NCBI GenBank assembly: GCA_025924275.1
Contig: JAICEH010000107.1
Span: forward strand, 1-7,040
Direction of reading: 5' to 3'
Length of the DNA stretch: 7,040 nucleotides
Source: Gemmatimonadales bacterium
GTDB taxonomy: Bacteria > Gemmatimonadota > Gemmatimonadetes > Gemmatimonadales > GWC2-71-9
Below the pieces are notes generated by a model. It saw only the letters and a program-made list of their open reading frames with translations. It had not been told where the DNA came from and did not search any database. The position numbers and the translations under genes are program-made. Shown piece after piece: positions 1-6,106 of this stretch (position 1 is its first letter; each line of letters opens with the position of its first letter).

Positions 1-10
1 CGGTGGATCT

Positions 11-68
11 CGGGGGAGGTCACGGCCCCTAATCAGGCCGCCTCCCCCGCGGACGGGCAAGCCCGTCC
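11..68. terminator. Two tandem GC-rich stem-loops after the DGPF operon
   Basis: Two inverted repeats lie just past the last stop codon of the left operon. The first pairs 51-58 (ggacgggc) with 61-68 (gcccgtcc) around a very short centre. The second pairs 11-19 (cgggggagg) perfectly with 41-49 (cctcccccg), and its inner part 23-27 (cggcc) pairs with 36-40 (ggccg), leaving a 3-base bulge at 20-22 and an 8-base loop. Their position suggests transcript ending or 3'-end protection for the minus-strand operon. Neither has a clear U-tract on the minus strand, so an ordinary intrinsic terminator is not proven. They could also serve a gene left of the window. Confidence 0.45.
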
Positions 69-74
69 CCCCGC

Positions 75-431
75 TCAGGCGGCCCCGGCCTCCACCGGCG
101 CCTCGGCCAGCTGCCGGAGCTCGACCTCCCCGTCGCCGGCCACGGCCAGGAACCGCTTGTTGAGCTCGATGGCGTGCTCCTTCGACCGCGCCTCGAGGAT
201 CGCGAAGCCGCCCACGACCTCCTTCGCCTCGGTGAACGGCCCGTCGGTCACCCGGTAGTCGCCCCCGGTCCGGCGGATCCTCGCACCGAGCGCGCTCGGC
301 AGGCACCCGCCGGTGGCGATCAGCGTGCCGGCGGCGGTCATCTCCTCGATCAGCCGTCCCATCTCGGCGAGGTGCCCGGGCGTCGGCGGCTCGTTCGTCT
401 CGCGCGCCCGGTAGATGCATACGAACCGCAT
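75..431 (-). CDS. YciI/DGPF-domain protein (third copy in operon)
   Basis: Small cytoplasmic protein of 118 residues belonging to the YCII-related (DGPF) family, a dimeric ferredoxin-like fold whose enzymatic role is unknown in this subfamily. The hallmark VTDGPFTEAKE is visible at about residues 61-71, followed by a GGFAILEARSKEHAIE helix/strand region (73-89) and the terminal EVELRQL strand. I start it at the ATG at 429-431 because AGGAG lies 5 bases upstream; a TTG at 456-458 would only add nine residues inside the preceding gene. The preceding stop codon is 2 bases upstream, so translation is probably coupled. It is the last gene of a four-gene operon with two other DGPF proteins and a hydrolase. 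Family assignment is firm, substrate unknown. Confidence 0.9.
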   Translation of the reverse strand: MRFVCIYRARETNEPPTPGHLAEMGRLIEEMTAAGTLIATGGCLPSALGARIRRTGGDYRVTDGPFTEAKEVVGGFAILEARSKEHAIELNKRFLAVAGDGEVELRQLAEAPVEAGAA

Positions 432-433
432 TG

Positions 434-820
434 TCACTCCTGGTTGAAGGACGTGCAATCGAAATGGTCGATGGGCCGCACCTCGATCCCGCCGCCGAAC
501 CAGCGGCCGAGGTTGGCGCCCGGGTGGAGCGAGGCGACCCGCACCGCCTCGTCCAGGTCGGCGGCTTCCACGATGAAGAAGGCGCCGAAGGGCTCCGGGG
601 TGTCGAGGAACGGGCCGTCGGTCACCGAGGGCCCGCCCGCGGTCGGGCGGATGGTCCGCGCCATCCCCGGGAGGGCGAGGGACCCCACCAGCGGCACCTG
701 GCCGCTCCGGTGGAGTGCGGCGTCGTGCGGCTGGCAGGCCTTGCCGACCGCCTCGACGTCCGCCGGGGTCCAGGCGTCGAACTTCGCCCGGTCGTAGTAG
801 CAGAGGCAGAGGAACCTCAT
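434..820 (-). CDS. YciI/DGPF-domain protein (second copy, divergent)
   Basis: A 128-residue YCII-related protein. The N-terminal strand MRFLCLCYYD, the SVTDGPF motif at about 65-71 and the GIEVRPI strand at about 111-117 match the family. The motif runs on as LDTPE rather than the usual AETKE, so this copy has lost the Glu and Lys-Glu that both sister copies largely keep. It may therefore be a structural or specialised paralogue (inference). The start ATG overlaps the stop of the hydrolase gene as ATGA, and GGAG stands 8 bases upstream. The tail DHFDCTSFNQE is unlike the other copies. DGPF proteins often sit beside ECF42 sigma factors, which fits the promoter upstream of this operon. Confidence 0.88.
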   Translation of the reverse strand: MRFLCLCYYDRAKFDAWTPADVEAVGKACQPHDAALHRSGQVPLVGSLALPGMARTIRPTAGGPSVTDGPFLDTPEPFGAFFIVEAADLDEAVRVASLHPGANLGRWFGGGIEVRPIDHFDCTSFNQE

Positions 821-1605
821 GCCAGGAACTCCGTGAGCACGGGCGCCAGCGTGTCCGGCGCCGCCTGGTGGCTCTGGCCCTCGAGCACCCGGCGGGTGGC
901 GCCGGGAATGGCGGCGGCGGTGCGGTCCACCGCGCTCCGGAGCGCCGCGGGGCTCTTCCCGCCGCCGAGCACCAGCGTCGGCACCTTCACCGCCGCGGCG
1001 CGCGCCGCCGGCACCTCCCAGTCACCCATGATCGCCGCGTCGTAGGGCAGGGTGTGCGCCACCGCCTCGAGCTTCGGCCACATCGGGAAGAGCCGCATCG
1101 CCCAGGCGACGATCCGCGGCATGCCGACCATGTCGGCCATGAAGTACCGCACCGCGGCGCCCCGGCGGCCGGCCCCGAGCAGCGCCTCGAGCCGGCCGCG
1201 ATGGTCGGGCTCGGGCCCCCCGTTCCGCCGGCCGACATACGGCGGCTCGTACAGCGCGAGCTTCCGCACCGGGAGCCCGGCGGCCGCCGCCTCGAGCGCG
1301 AGCGCCGCGCCGGAGGAGAAGCCGAGGAGGTGGGCGGAGCCGCCCGCCTCCCCGATGAGGGCCGCGAGGTCCTCCAGCTCGCGGGCCACCGCGTAGGGCG
1401 CGGTGTCGCCGCTCTCGTTCCGGCCCCGCCGGTCCCAGTCGTACACCGTGAACCGCCGGGCCAGGAGCTCGGTCAGCTTCGGCTGCGCCCCGAACGCGCG
1501 GCTGCAGAGCGCGCCGCTCACCACGATGAGCGGGGGGCCCTCGCCCCGCCGCTCGTACGCGATGGCCGTCCCGTCCCGGGACCGGGTCCGGAGCGCCGGG
1601 CTCAC
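817..1605 (-). CDS. Alpha/beta hydrolase
   Basis: Predicted cytoplasmic serine hydrolase of 262 residues, substrate unknown. Visible are the oxyanion-side segment PLIVVSGAL (25-33), YDWDRRGRNES (55-65), the nucleophile elbow GFSSG (95-99, Ser97), and the C-terminal GQSHQ with probable catalytic His246. After the strand VPTLVLGG (208-215) the usual Asp is absent (GKSPAAL follows). Glu120 in LALYEPP, 23 residues after the nucleophile, could be the acid placed after strand 6, as in haloalkane dehalogenases (inference). The start is GTG, overlapping the upstream stop as GTGA, with a GGGGAAGG ribosome site. It lies second in the operon between DGPF genes, so it may act on a common substrate or stress, but that is not shown. 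Confidence 0.9.
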   Translation of the reverse strand: MSPALRTRSRDGTAIAYERRGEGPPLIVVSGALCSRAFGAQPKLTELLARRFTVYDWDRRGRNESGDTAPYAVARELEDLAALIGEAGGSAHLLGFSSGAALALEAAAAGLPVRKLALYEPPYVGRRNGGPEPDHRGRLEALLGAGRRGAAVRYFMADMVGMPRIVAWAMRLFPMWPKLEAVAHTLPYDAAIMGDWEVPAARAAAVKVPTLVLGGGKSPAALRSAVDRTAAAIPGATRRVLEGQSHQAAPDTLAPVLTEFLA

Positions 1606-2018
1606 TTCGCCTTCCCCTGCACCTGGTCCAGCTCACGGAACCGCTCGATCGAGGGGCTCTCCCCGAAGTCCTCCAGCTCGAAGACCTGCCGCACCTCGAT
1701 GTGGCAGTCCGCGCCCGCCGGGTTGGGGAAGCGCTTCGCCCATTCGATCGCCTCCTCGCGCGACTTCACCTGGATCATGGTGAAGCCGGCGATCAGCTCC
1801 TTCGTCTCGGCGAAGGGGCCGTCCACCACCGTCCGCCGGTTCCCCTTGTACTCGACCCGGAAGCCCTTCGAGCTCGGCTGGAGCCCGTCGGCGGCGACCA
1901 GCACGCCGGCCCTCGCCAGCTCCTCGTGGTAGGTGGCCATCTCGGCGAACATGCTCTCCTCCGGCATCACGCCGGCTTCGGAGTCGCTGGTGGCCTTGAC
2001 GATGATCATGAACCGCAT
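1602..2018 (-). CDS. YciI/DGPF-domain protein (first gene of operon)
   Basis: A 138-residue YCII-related protein and the most canonical of the three copies. It begins MRFMIIVKAT and has a YHEELARAG helix with His31, DGPFAETKE at 66-74, a REEAIEWAKRFP helix at about 88-98 and an IEVRQVFE strand at about 107-114. An acidic C-terminal tail follows. I chose the ATG at 2016-2018 because it restores the family's N-terminal strand and has GGGAG 8 bases upstream; an in-frame extension to 2057 would add 13 residues with no family match. It is the promoter-proximal gene of the operon. Its stop overlaps the hydrolase start by 4 bases, implying translational coupling. Biochemical role unknown. Confidence 0.92.
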   Translation of the reverse strand: MRFMIIVKATSDSEAGVMPEESMFAEMATYHEELARAGVLVAADGLQPSSKGFRVEYKGNRRTVVDGPFAETKELIAGFTMIQVKSREEAIEWAKRFPNPAGADCHIEVRQVFELEDFGESPSIERFRELDQVQGKAK

Positions 2019-2073
2019 GGTCGGTCTCCCTCGATACGGGTTGGCCGCGGGGCGCATTCCCCGGGCTCACGGG

Positions 2074-2103
2074 GACGACGAACGAACGCGGCCGGATTCG
2101 ACA
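2074..2103 (-). promoter_or_regulatory. Candidate ECF42-type promoter for the DGPF operon
   Basis: On the minus strand TGTCGA occupies 2103-2098 and, after exactly 17 bases, CGTC occupies 2080-2077 (a second CGTC follows at 2077-2074). From memory, the signature described for group 42 ECF sigma factors is TGTCGA at -35 and CGA/TC at -10, in front of DGPF genes. Transcription would begin near 2070, giving an untranslated leader of about 50 bases before the start at 2018. A small inverted repeat (2058-2063 tccccg with 2070-2075 cgggga) lies at the predicted start site. No primary-sigma promoter is evident in the 125-base gap. Confidence 0.6.
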
Positions 2104-2143
2104 GCGTCAGGAGCGGGCGTCACAGTGTTGCAGGGTGAACCGT

Positions 2144-3550
2144 TCAGCCGGCCCTTGGCGCGATGTCCACCTGGATGCCGCGCCACAGGCCCTGGCGGAA
2201 GCGGAAGACGCTCAGGCCCGCACGGGTGGCGTGGCCGGTGAGGATGGCGAGCCAGATGTGCATCGGCTGCAGGGTGCCGGTCCGCTGGATCACGAAGCAG
2301 ATGCCGAGCGGGACGATCACCTGGGAGATGATGGAGATGTAGAGCGGGCTCCGGGTGTCGCCGGTGCCCTGGAGGCCGCCGGTGTAGGTGAGCGCCACGG
2401 TGACGAGGAGGCCGGAGAGGCTGAGCACGCGGAGGAGCTGCGAGCCGATCTCCACCACGGCCGGGTCGTTCATCCCGAACACGGCGAGGAGCCGGTCGGG
2501 CACCACGAGGAAGAGGATCCCGACGGCCGCGGCGACGCCGAGGCCGAACCAGGCCGCGACGTGCACCGCGGCCTCGGCCCGCTCCGGCTGGCCGGCGCCG
2601 AGGTTCTGACCCGCCACCGCGGCGGCCGCGCCCATCAGCCCCACGGAGGTCCAGGTGATGAGCGAGAAGAGCTGGCTGTAGGACACGGCGAACGCCGCCT
2701 GCGCCTCGGCGCTCTGCGCCAGCGAGCCGATGAAGGCCAGCATCAGGAGCCCGCCCAGGTTCATCGCCAGCCCCTGGAACCCGGTGGGGAGGCCGAAGCG
2801 GAAGAGGGCGCGGATGATGGCCCAGTCGGGGCCCCAGCCCTGGCCCCGGGGGAACGACACCACCCAGCCGCCGCGCCAGAGCTTCACGATGGCATAGAGC
2901 GACACCGCGCCGGAGGCCAGCACGGTGCCCATCGCCGAGCCGGTGGTGCCGAAGGCGGGGATGGGGCCGAGGCCGCGGATCAGGACGACGTTGAGCACGA
3001 GGTTGAGCACCGTCATCACGATGCCCAGCACCATCGGGGTGCGGGCGTCGCCGGCGGAGCGGAGTGCCCCGCCCAGCATGAAGAACACCAGCATCCCGCT
3101 GCTGAAGAGGAACATGATCCGGAGGAAGGGCAGGGCCTCCGCCTTCACCTCCGGGGTGGCGTTCACCAGGTCGAGCAGGGTGGGGGAGAGGACGTACCCC
3201 AGCGGGGCCATCACCAGCACCGAGAGGCCGATGGCGGTGAGGAAGGCCTGGTAGACGGTGCGGTCCACCTTGGCCTCCTCGCCGGCGCCGGTGAAGCGCG
3301 CCACCAGCACGCTCATCCCGGTGAAGAGCGAGGTGATGAAGATGATGACGATGAGGATGATCTGCCACGAGACGCCGATGGCGGCGTTGCCCCGGAAGCC
3401 GACCAGGTGGCCGACCAGGGCGTGGTCCACGATGCCCTGGAGCCCGCCGATGATGTTGGTGAGCATCGTGGGCCAGGCGAGCTTCCAGACCGCGGGACGG
3501 AGCGGGCCCTCGACCAGGGAGCGGTCGTAGCGCGAGGCGGGGGCGGTCAC
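2144..3550 (-). CDS. MATE family efflux transporter
   Basis: Inner-membrane antiporter of 468 residues, the usual length for the multidrug and toxic compound extrusion family, which exports cationic drugs or metabolites in exchange for Na+ or H+. The two-lobe design shows clearly: ALRSAGDARTP at 162-172 in the first half is mirrored by LQGTGDTRSP at 393-402 in the second, and AGQNLGAGQPERA at 313-325 is a family hallmark. Asp42 in VDHALVGHLVG fits the conserved acidic residue of helix 1. About twelve hydrophobic segments can be counted. The start is GTG, overlapping the thioesterase stop as GTGA, with no strong ribosome site of its own, so translation is probably coupled. The substrate cannot be told from sequence. 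Confidence 0.95.
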   Translation of the reverse strand: MTAPASRYDRSLVEGPLRPAVWKLAWPTMLTNIIGGLQGIVDHALVGHLVGFRGNAAIGVSWQIILIVIIFITSLFTGMSVLVARFTGAGEEAKVDRTVYQAFLTAIGLSVLVMAPLGYVLSPTLLDLVNATPEVKAEALPFLRIMFLFSSGMLVFFMLGGALRSAGDARTPMVLGIVMTVLNLVLNVVLIRGLGPIPAFGTTGSAMGTVLASGAVSLYAIVKLWRGGWVVSFPRGQGWGPDWAIIRALFRFGLPTGFQGLAMNLGGLLMLAFIGSLAQSAEAQAAFAVSYSQLFSLITWTSVGLMGAAAAVAGQNLGAGQPERAEAAVHVAAWFGLGVAAAVGILFLVVPDRLLAVFGMNDPAVVEIGSQLLRVLSLSGLLVTVALTYTGGLQGTGDTRSPLYISIISQVIVPLGICFVIQRTGTLQPMHIWLAILTGHATRAGLSVFRFRQGLWRGIQVDIAPRAG

Positions 3551-3996
3551 GGGCGGAGCGCCACGTACTGCCCCCGGAAGCTCGCCACCAGCCGCTCACC
3601 CACCCGGACCTCGGCGTCGAGCTCGATCCGGGCCCGGTTGCGCGCCGCGAGCGTCGCGGCGAAGAGCTCCCACCGCTCCGGCCCCGGCGCGCGGCAGTCG
3701 GCCTCGAAGTCGCCCTCGGCGGCCGCCAGGTACTCCATCGAGTTGCCCTGGATCACGATGCGGCCTACGAACCCTCCCGCACGGAGTTTCAGGTGGAGCC
3801 AGCTCCACGCGGCGAGGATGGCGACCGCCGAGAGACTCCCTCCGAAGGCGGTCCGGCGGTGGTTGAGGTTGGGCCCGAGCGGGGCCGCGAGCCGGACGCC
3901 GTCCGGGCCGGCGGCGAGCACGCGGACGCCGAGCGGGCGGGAGAGCGGGATGTGCTCGTGGAGGTAGTGTTCGAGCGCGGTGGCCTCGGGGGGCAC
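3547..3996 (-). CDS. YiiD-type hotdog thioesterase domain protein
   Basis: A 149-residue protein resembling the stand-alone C-terminal domain of YiiD (putative thioesterase, PF09500 type), with a hotdog fold expected to hydrolyse acyl thioesters in the cytoplasm. The N-terminal helix ALEHYLHEHIPLSRPLGV and the segment NLNHRRTAFGGSLSAVAIL (43-61), in which the long central helix follows FGGSL, are the most recognisable parts. Later strands GRIVIQGNSMEYL and the final VASFRGQYVAL also fit. There is no acetyltransferase domain as in E. coli YiiD. The GTG start has only a weak GGAA nearby. The gene begins 31 bases after the DUF2071 stop, and its own stop overlaps the MATE gene start. Native substrate unknown. 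Confidence 0.82.
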   Translation of the reverse strand: MPPEATALEHYLHEHIPLSRPLGVRVLAAGPDGVRLAAPLGPNLNHRRTAFGGSLSAVAILAAWSWLHLKLRAGGFVGRIVIQGNSMEYLAAAEGDFEADCRAPGPERWELFAATLAARNRARIELDAEVRVGERLVASFRGQYVALRP

Positions 3997-4027
3997 GCTT
4001 CCGTCCGCGGTTGCGGGGAGCCGGAAT

Positions 4028-4789
4028 CTACTGCGCGCCGGTTGGTCGCGGCGCGGGTCCCGGGAGCCGGCGCCCCGCGTGCACCGTGACCGCGGAGCCC
4101 GCCGCGAGGATGGCGGAGCGGGGCGGCGCCCCGAGGGCGTCGGCGAACTCCGGCCCCCAGACGCCCTCGACGTCGCCGTCGAGGGAGGCCGCGGCGGGGC
4201 GGACCGGCCAGGGCGGGTGGCTCACGTGGTATTACCGGGTGCCGCCGTCCCGCGTCGCGGTCCAGCCCCAGTGGCGCACCGTGACGAACCCGGACTCCGA
4301 GCCGGCGGCAGGCACGGACGGAGGCACGCCGCCCTCGGCGGCCGCGCGGAGCCCCTGCCAGCGGCCACGGTGGAGCCATTGGTAGGCAACGGCGGACGGC
4401 TGGGACGGCTGGGGCGGCTGGTGGATCCGGTGGCGCATCGGGAGGGCGCGGTAGGGCTCGCCGTACCAGGCGCGGGCCACCCACGCCACGGCCCGGCGCG
4501 GGACCAGCTCGCGGACGAAGACGACGCCGTGGCGCCACCCTTCCGCGGCCCGCCGGCGCACGTAGAACCGCAGGTTGACCTCGGTGAAGTCCCGGTGGAA
4601 GGGGATCGCGACCCCGAGCACCCGGGTGTCGAGGAACCGGAAGCCGACGAGGGTGACCAGCGCGCGGCCTTCGAAGAGGTCGAGCTCGGTTCCCGGCGGC
4701 ACCCGGGGCCGGAGCGCGCCGGCGTCGAGCTCCCAGGTGAGCAGTGCCAGGTCGCACCACCGCGCGGTGAGGACGGTCCGGCCGGTCAC
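4028..4789 (-). pseudogene. DUF2071 (YqjF-like) gene interrupted by one in-frame TAA
   Basis: Read through, this frame gives 253 codons plus TAG, a normal DUF2071 length. The family has no settled function. Visible hallmarks are ELDLFEGRALVTLVGFRF (35-52), RVLGVAIPFHRDFTEVNLR (56-74), the central VRHWGWTATRDGGTR (to 185) and the C-terminal VWGPEFADAL and AGSAVTVHAGRRL. Codon 186 (4234-4232) is TAA. The same frame then continues YHVSHPPW without a shift. The pattern suggests an ancestral Glu (GAA) changed by one base. The GTG start overlaps the channel gene stop as GTGA. As written, the product is 185 residues (4232-4789) lacking its C-terminus; a GTG at 4225 could restart the remainder but has no clear ribosome site. 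Recent mutation or a base-calling error are both possible. Confidence 0.85.
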
Positions 4790-5379
4790 GCACCGGCGGC
4801 GGTGCGCCGCGGGAGCACCCGCTCGATCCGCTGGTCGGGCACCAGCCACATCAGGGCCACGCCGACGTAGATGGCCCCCGAGATCCAGGTCTGGAAGTAG
4901 GCGGCCGGGATCGCCAGCGCGTACAGCACCGGCGAGAGCCGGCCCTTCCAGTCGGGGCCCACCGCGGCGTGGAGGAGCGAATCCTCCGCCTCGCGGCGGA
5001 GGATCAGGGTCTGCAGGATGAAGTAGGCGATGGCCGCCATCAGCAGCACCACGCCGTAGAGCGCCATCGGCGTGGGCGCGAAGTGGTTCTCCCCGATCCA
5101 CGCGGTGACGAACGGGATCAGCGAGAGCCAGAAGAGGAGGTGCAGGTTGGCCCAGAGGATGCCGCCGCTCACCTCCTCGGTGACGTGCAGCATGTGGTGG
5201 TGGTTGTTCCAGTAGATGCCGAGGTAGACGAAGCTCAGGACATAGCTCATGAAGACCGGGACGAGCGGCCGGAGGTCGGCCAGCGCGGTCCCGTGCGGGG
5301 CGCGGAGCTCCAGCACCATGATGGTGATGATGATCGCCAGCACGCCGTCGCTGAACGCCTCGAGCCGGTTGGTGCCCAT
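4786..5379 (-). CDS. TMEM175-family potassium channel (DUF1211)
   Basis: Inner-membrane protein of 197 residues, matching bacterial TMEM175 homologues, which form tetrameric K+-permeable channels. The signature RLEAFSDGVLAIIITIMVLEL at 5-25 is the pore-lining first helix with its R-xxx-FSDG motif. Further hydrophobic segments lie near 41-57, 72-94, 104-126, 149-165 and 167-182, giving the expected six. YWNNHHHMLH at 57-66 is the conserved histidine-rich stretch after helix 2. The start is the ATG at 5377-5379, with GGAGG 4 bases upstream; a longer in-frame form to 5484 would run into the divergent gene. It heads an operon with DUF2071, thioesterase and MATE genes. Channel activity is inferred from family only. 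Confidence 0.92.
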   Translation of the reverse strand: MGTNRLEAFSDGVLAIIITIMVLELRAPHGTALADLRPLVPVFMSYVLSFVYLGIYWNNHHHMLHVTEEVSGGILWANLHLLFWLSLIPFVTAWIGENHFAPTPMALYGVVLLMAAIAYFILQTLILRREAEDSLLHAAVGPDWKGRLSPVLYALAIPAAYFQTWISGAIYVGVALMWLVPDQRIERVLPRRTAAGA

Positions 5380-5440
5380 CGGTCCTCCGTTCAGGATATC
5401 TTCACGATAACGACCCGGGCGCCGAGGGAGACCCCCCGCC
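5380..5440. promoter_or_regulatory. Divergent intergenic region between channel and DUF6629 genes
   Basis: This 61-base gap must hold the promoters of both flanking, divergently transcribed genes unless transcription reads in from further away. It contains the only AT-rich patch nearby (5394-5410, ggatatcttcacgataa), which could supply -10 elements in either direction. I see no convincing -35 partner on either strand. Both genes have ribosome sites here: GGAGG for the minus gene and GGGAG (5425-5430 region) for the plus gene. Confidence 0.35.
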
Positions 5441-6106
5441 ATGTGCTTCTCCGCCAGCGCCAGCTTCGCCGCGTCGGGGCTCACCGCGGTCGCCGGCGTG
5501 GTCGCGTTGACCGGGGCGAGGCAGCCCGCTCACCGGCTGCTCGCCGGGATGCCGCTGTTCTTCGCCCTGCAGCAGCTCGCCGAGGGCGTGGTCTGGCTCG
5601 CGTCCAGCGGGCGGGTGGACGCGGCGTGGCAGGCGCCCGCGACCGTCACCTTCCTCCTTGCCGCCAGGGTCCTCTGGCCCGCGTGGGTGCCCCTCATGGT
5701 CCGGGCGGTGGAGGAGGACCCGGGCCGCCGGCGGGTGCTTTCGGTCCTGCTGGCCCTCGGGGTGCTGGAGAGCGTTCTCGGCGGCTACGCGCTGGTGGCC
5801 TTTCCCGTGGCGGCGGACATCGTGGGAGACCACGTCCGTTACGGCATCGGGGCGCCGGTCCTCTTTCGCGTTCCCGTGGACGTCCTCTACTACCTGGTGA
5901 CGGTGCCCCCGCTGCTCGTCTCCGGCATCCGGATGCTGCGGGCGATCGGCCTGGTGATGGTCGCCGCGCTCATCCTCTCGAAGCTCCTCTATCACGAGTA
6001 CTTCATCTCGGTCTGGTGCTTCTTCGCGGCGCTCATCAGCGTGCTCGTGGTGGTGGTGGTGGTGCGGGGAAGTGCCGCGCGGGCGGACGCGGTGCCAGCC
6101 GCCTAG
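5441..6106 (+). CDS. DUF6629-type multi-pass membrane protein
   Basis: A 221-residue integral membrane protein of unknown function. It opens with MCFSASASF, the fixed start of a family I recognise as DUF6629, followed by a conserved FALQQLAEGVVWL segment at about 41-53. About seven hydrophobic helices can be traced (near 12-25, 34-53, 66-87, 99-122, 146-162, 167-184 and 189-208), separated by the charged loop RAVEEDPGRRR at 88-98. YHEYFISVW (184-192) lies between the last two helices. The last helix ends in six consecutive GTG valine codons. GGGAG sits about 10 bases before the ATG. It runs divergently from the channel gene and its stop overlaps that of the converging carbonic anhydrase gene. 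No role can be assigned from context. Confidence 0.82.
   Translation: MCFSASASFAASGLTAVAGVVALTGARQPAHRLLAGMPLFFALQQLAEGVVWLASSGRVDAAWQAPATVTFLLAARVLWPAWVPLMVRAVEEDPGRRRVLSVLLALGVLESVLGGYALVAFPVAADIVGDHVRYGIGAPVLFRVPVDVLYYLVTVPPLLVSGIRMLRAIGLVMVAALILSKLLYHEYFISVWCFFAALISVLVVVVVVRGSAARADAVPAA
6047..6064 (+). repeat. (GTG)6 trinucleotide repeat inside the DUF6629 gene
   Basis: Six perfect GTG triplets in frame encode Val203-Val208 at the end of the last predicted transmembrane helix. Loss or gain of units would shorten or lengthen that helix without breaking the frame. Confidence 0.9.

Noticed and set aside
432..458. TTG start at 458 for the third DGPF protein
   Set aside because: It adds residues before the conserved MRF strand, while the ATG at 431 has a proper ribosome site.
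715..1932. Plus-strand 405-codon frame opposite the hydrolase and first DGPF gene
   Set aside because: Arg/Pro-rich composition, no motif, no ribosome site tied to it, and fully covered by convincing genes on the other strand.
2019..2143. Intrinsic terminator for the MATE operon in this gap
   Set aside because: The only inverted repeat (2058-2075) is short, has no U-tract, and sits at the predicted start site of the next operon.
2067..3599. Minus-strand 510-codon frame overlapping the MATE gene
   Set aside because: Arg/Pro/Gly-rich translation is a frame shadow; the MATE frame has all family motifs.
2135..3967. Long plus-strand open frame (610 codons) antisense to the MATE and thioesterase genes
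   Set aside because: Its translation is low-complexity, rich in Glu, Gly, His and Arg, as expected from the complement of a GC-rich gene. The opposite strand encodes two well-recognised families.
4226..4234. Frameshift, selenocysteine or pyrrolysine at the break in DUF2071
   Set aside because: Both halves are in the same frame, so no shift is needed. The codon is TAA, not TGA or TAG, so neither special amino acid applies.
4232..5101. Extending the DUF2071 protein upstream to 5101
   Set aside because: The extra N-terminal part is the out-of-frame shadow of the channel gene. The GTG at 4789 overlapping the channel stop begins just where the family match begins.
5402..5995. Minus-strand 197-codon frame opposite the DUF6629-type gene
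   Set aside because: Highly polar, low-complexity translation. The plus strand encodes the membrane protein with the conserved MCFSA start.
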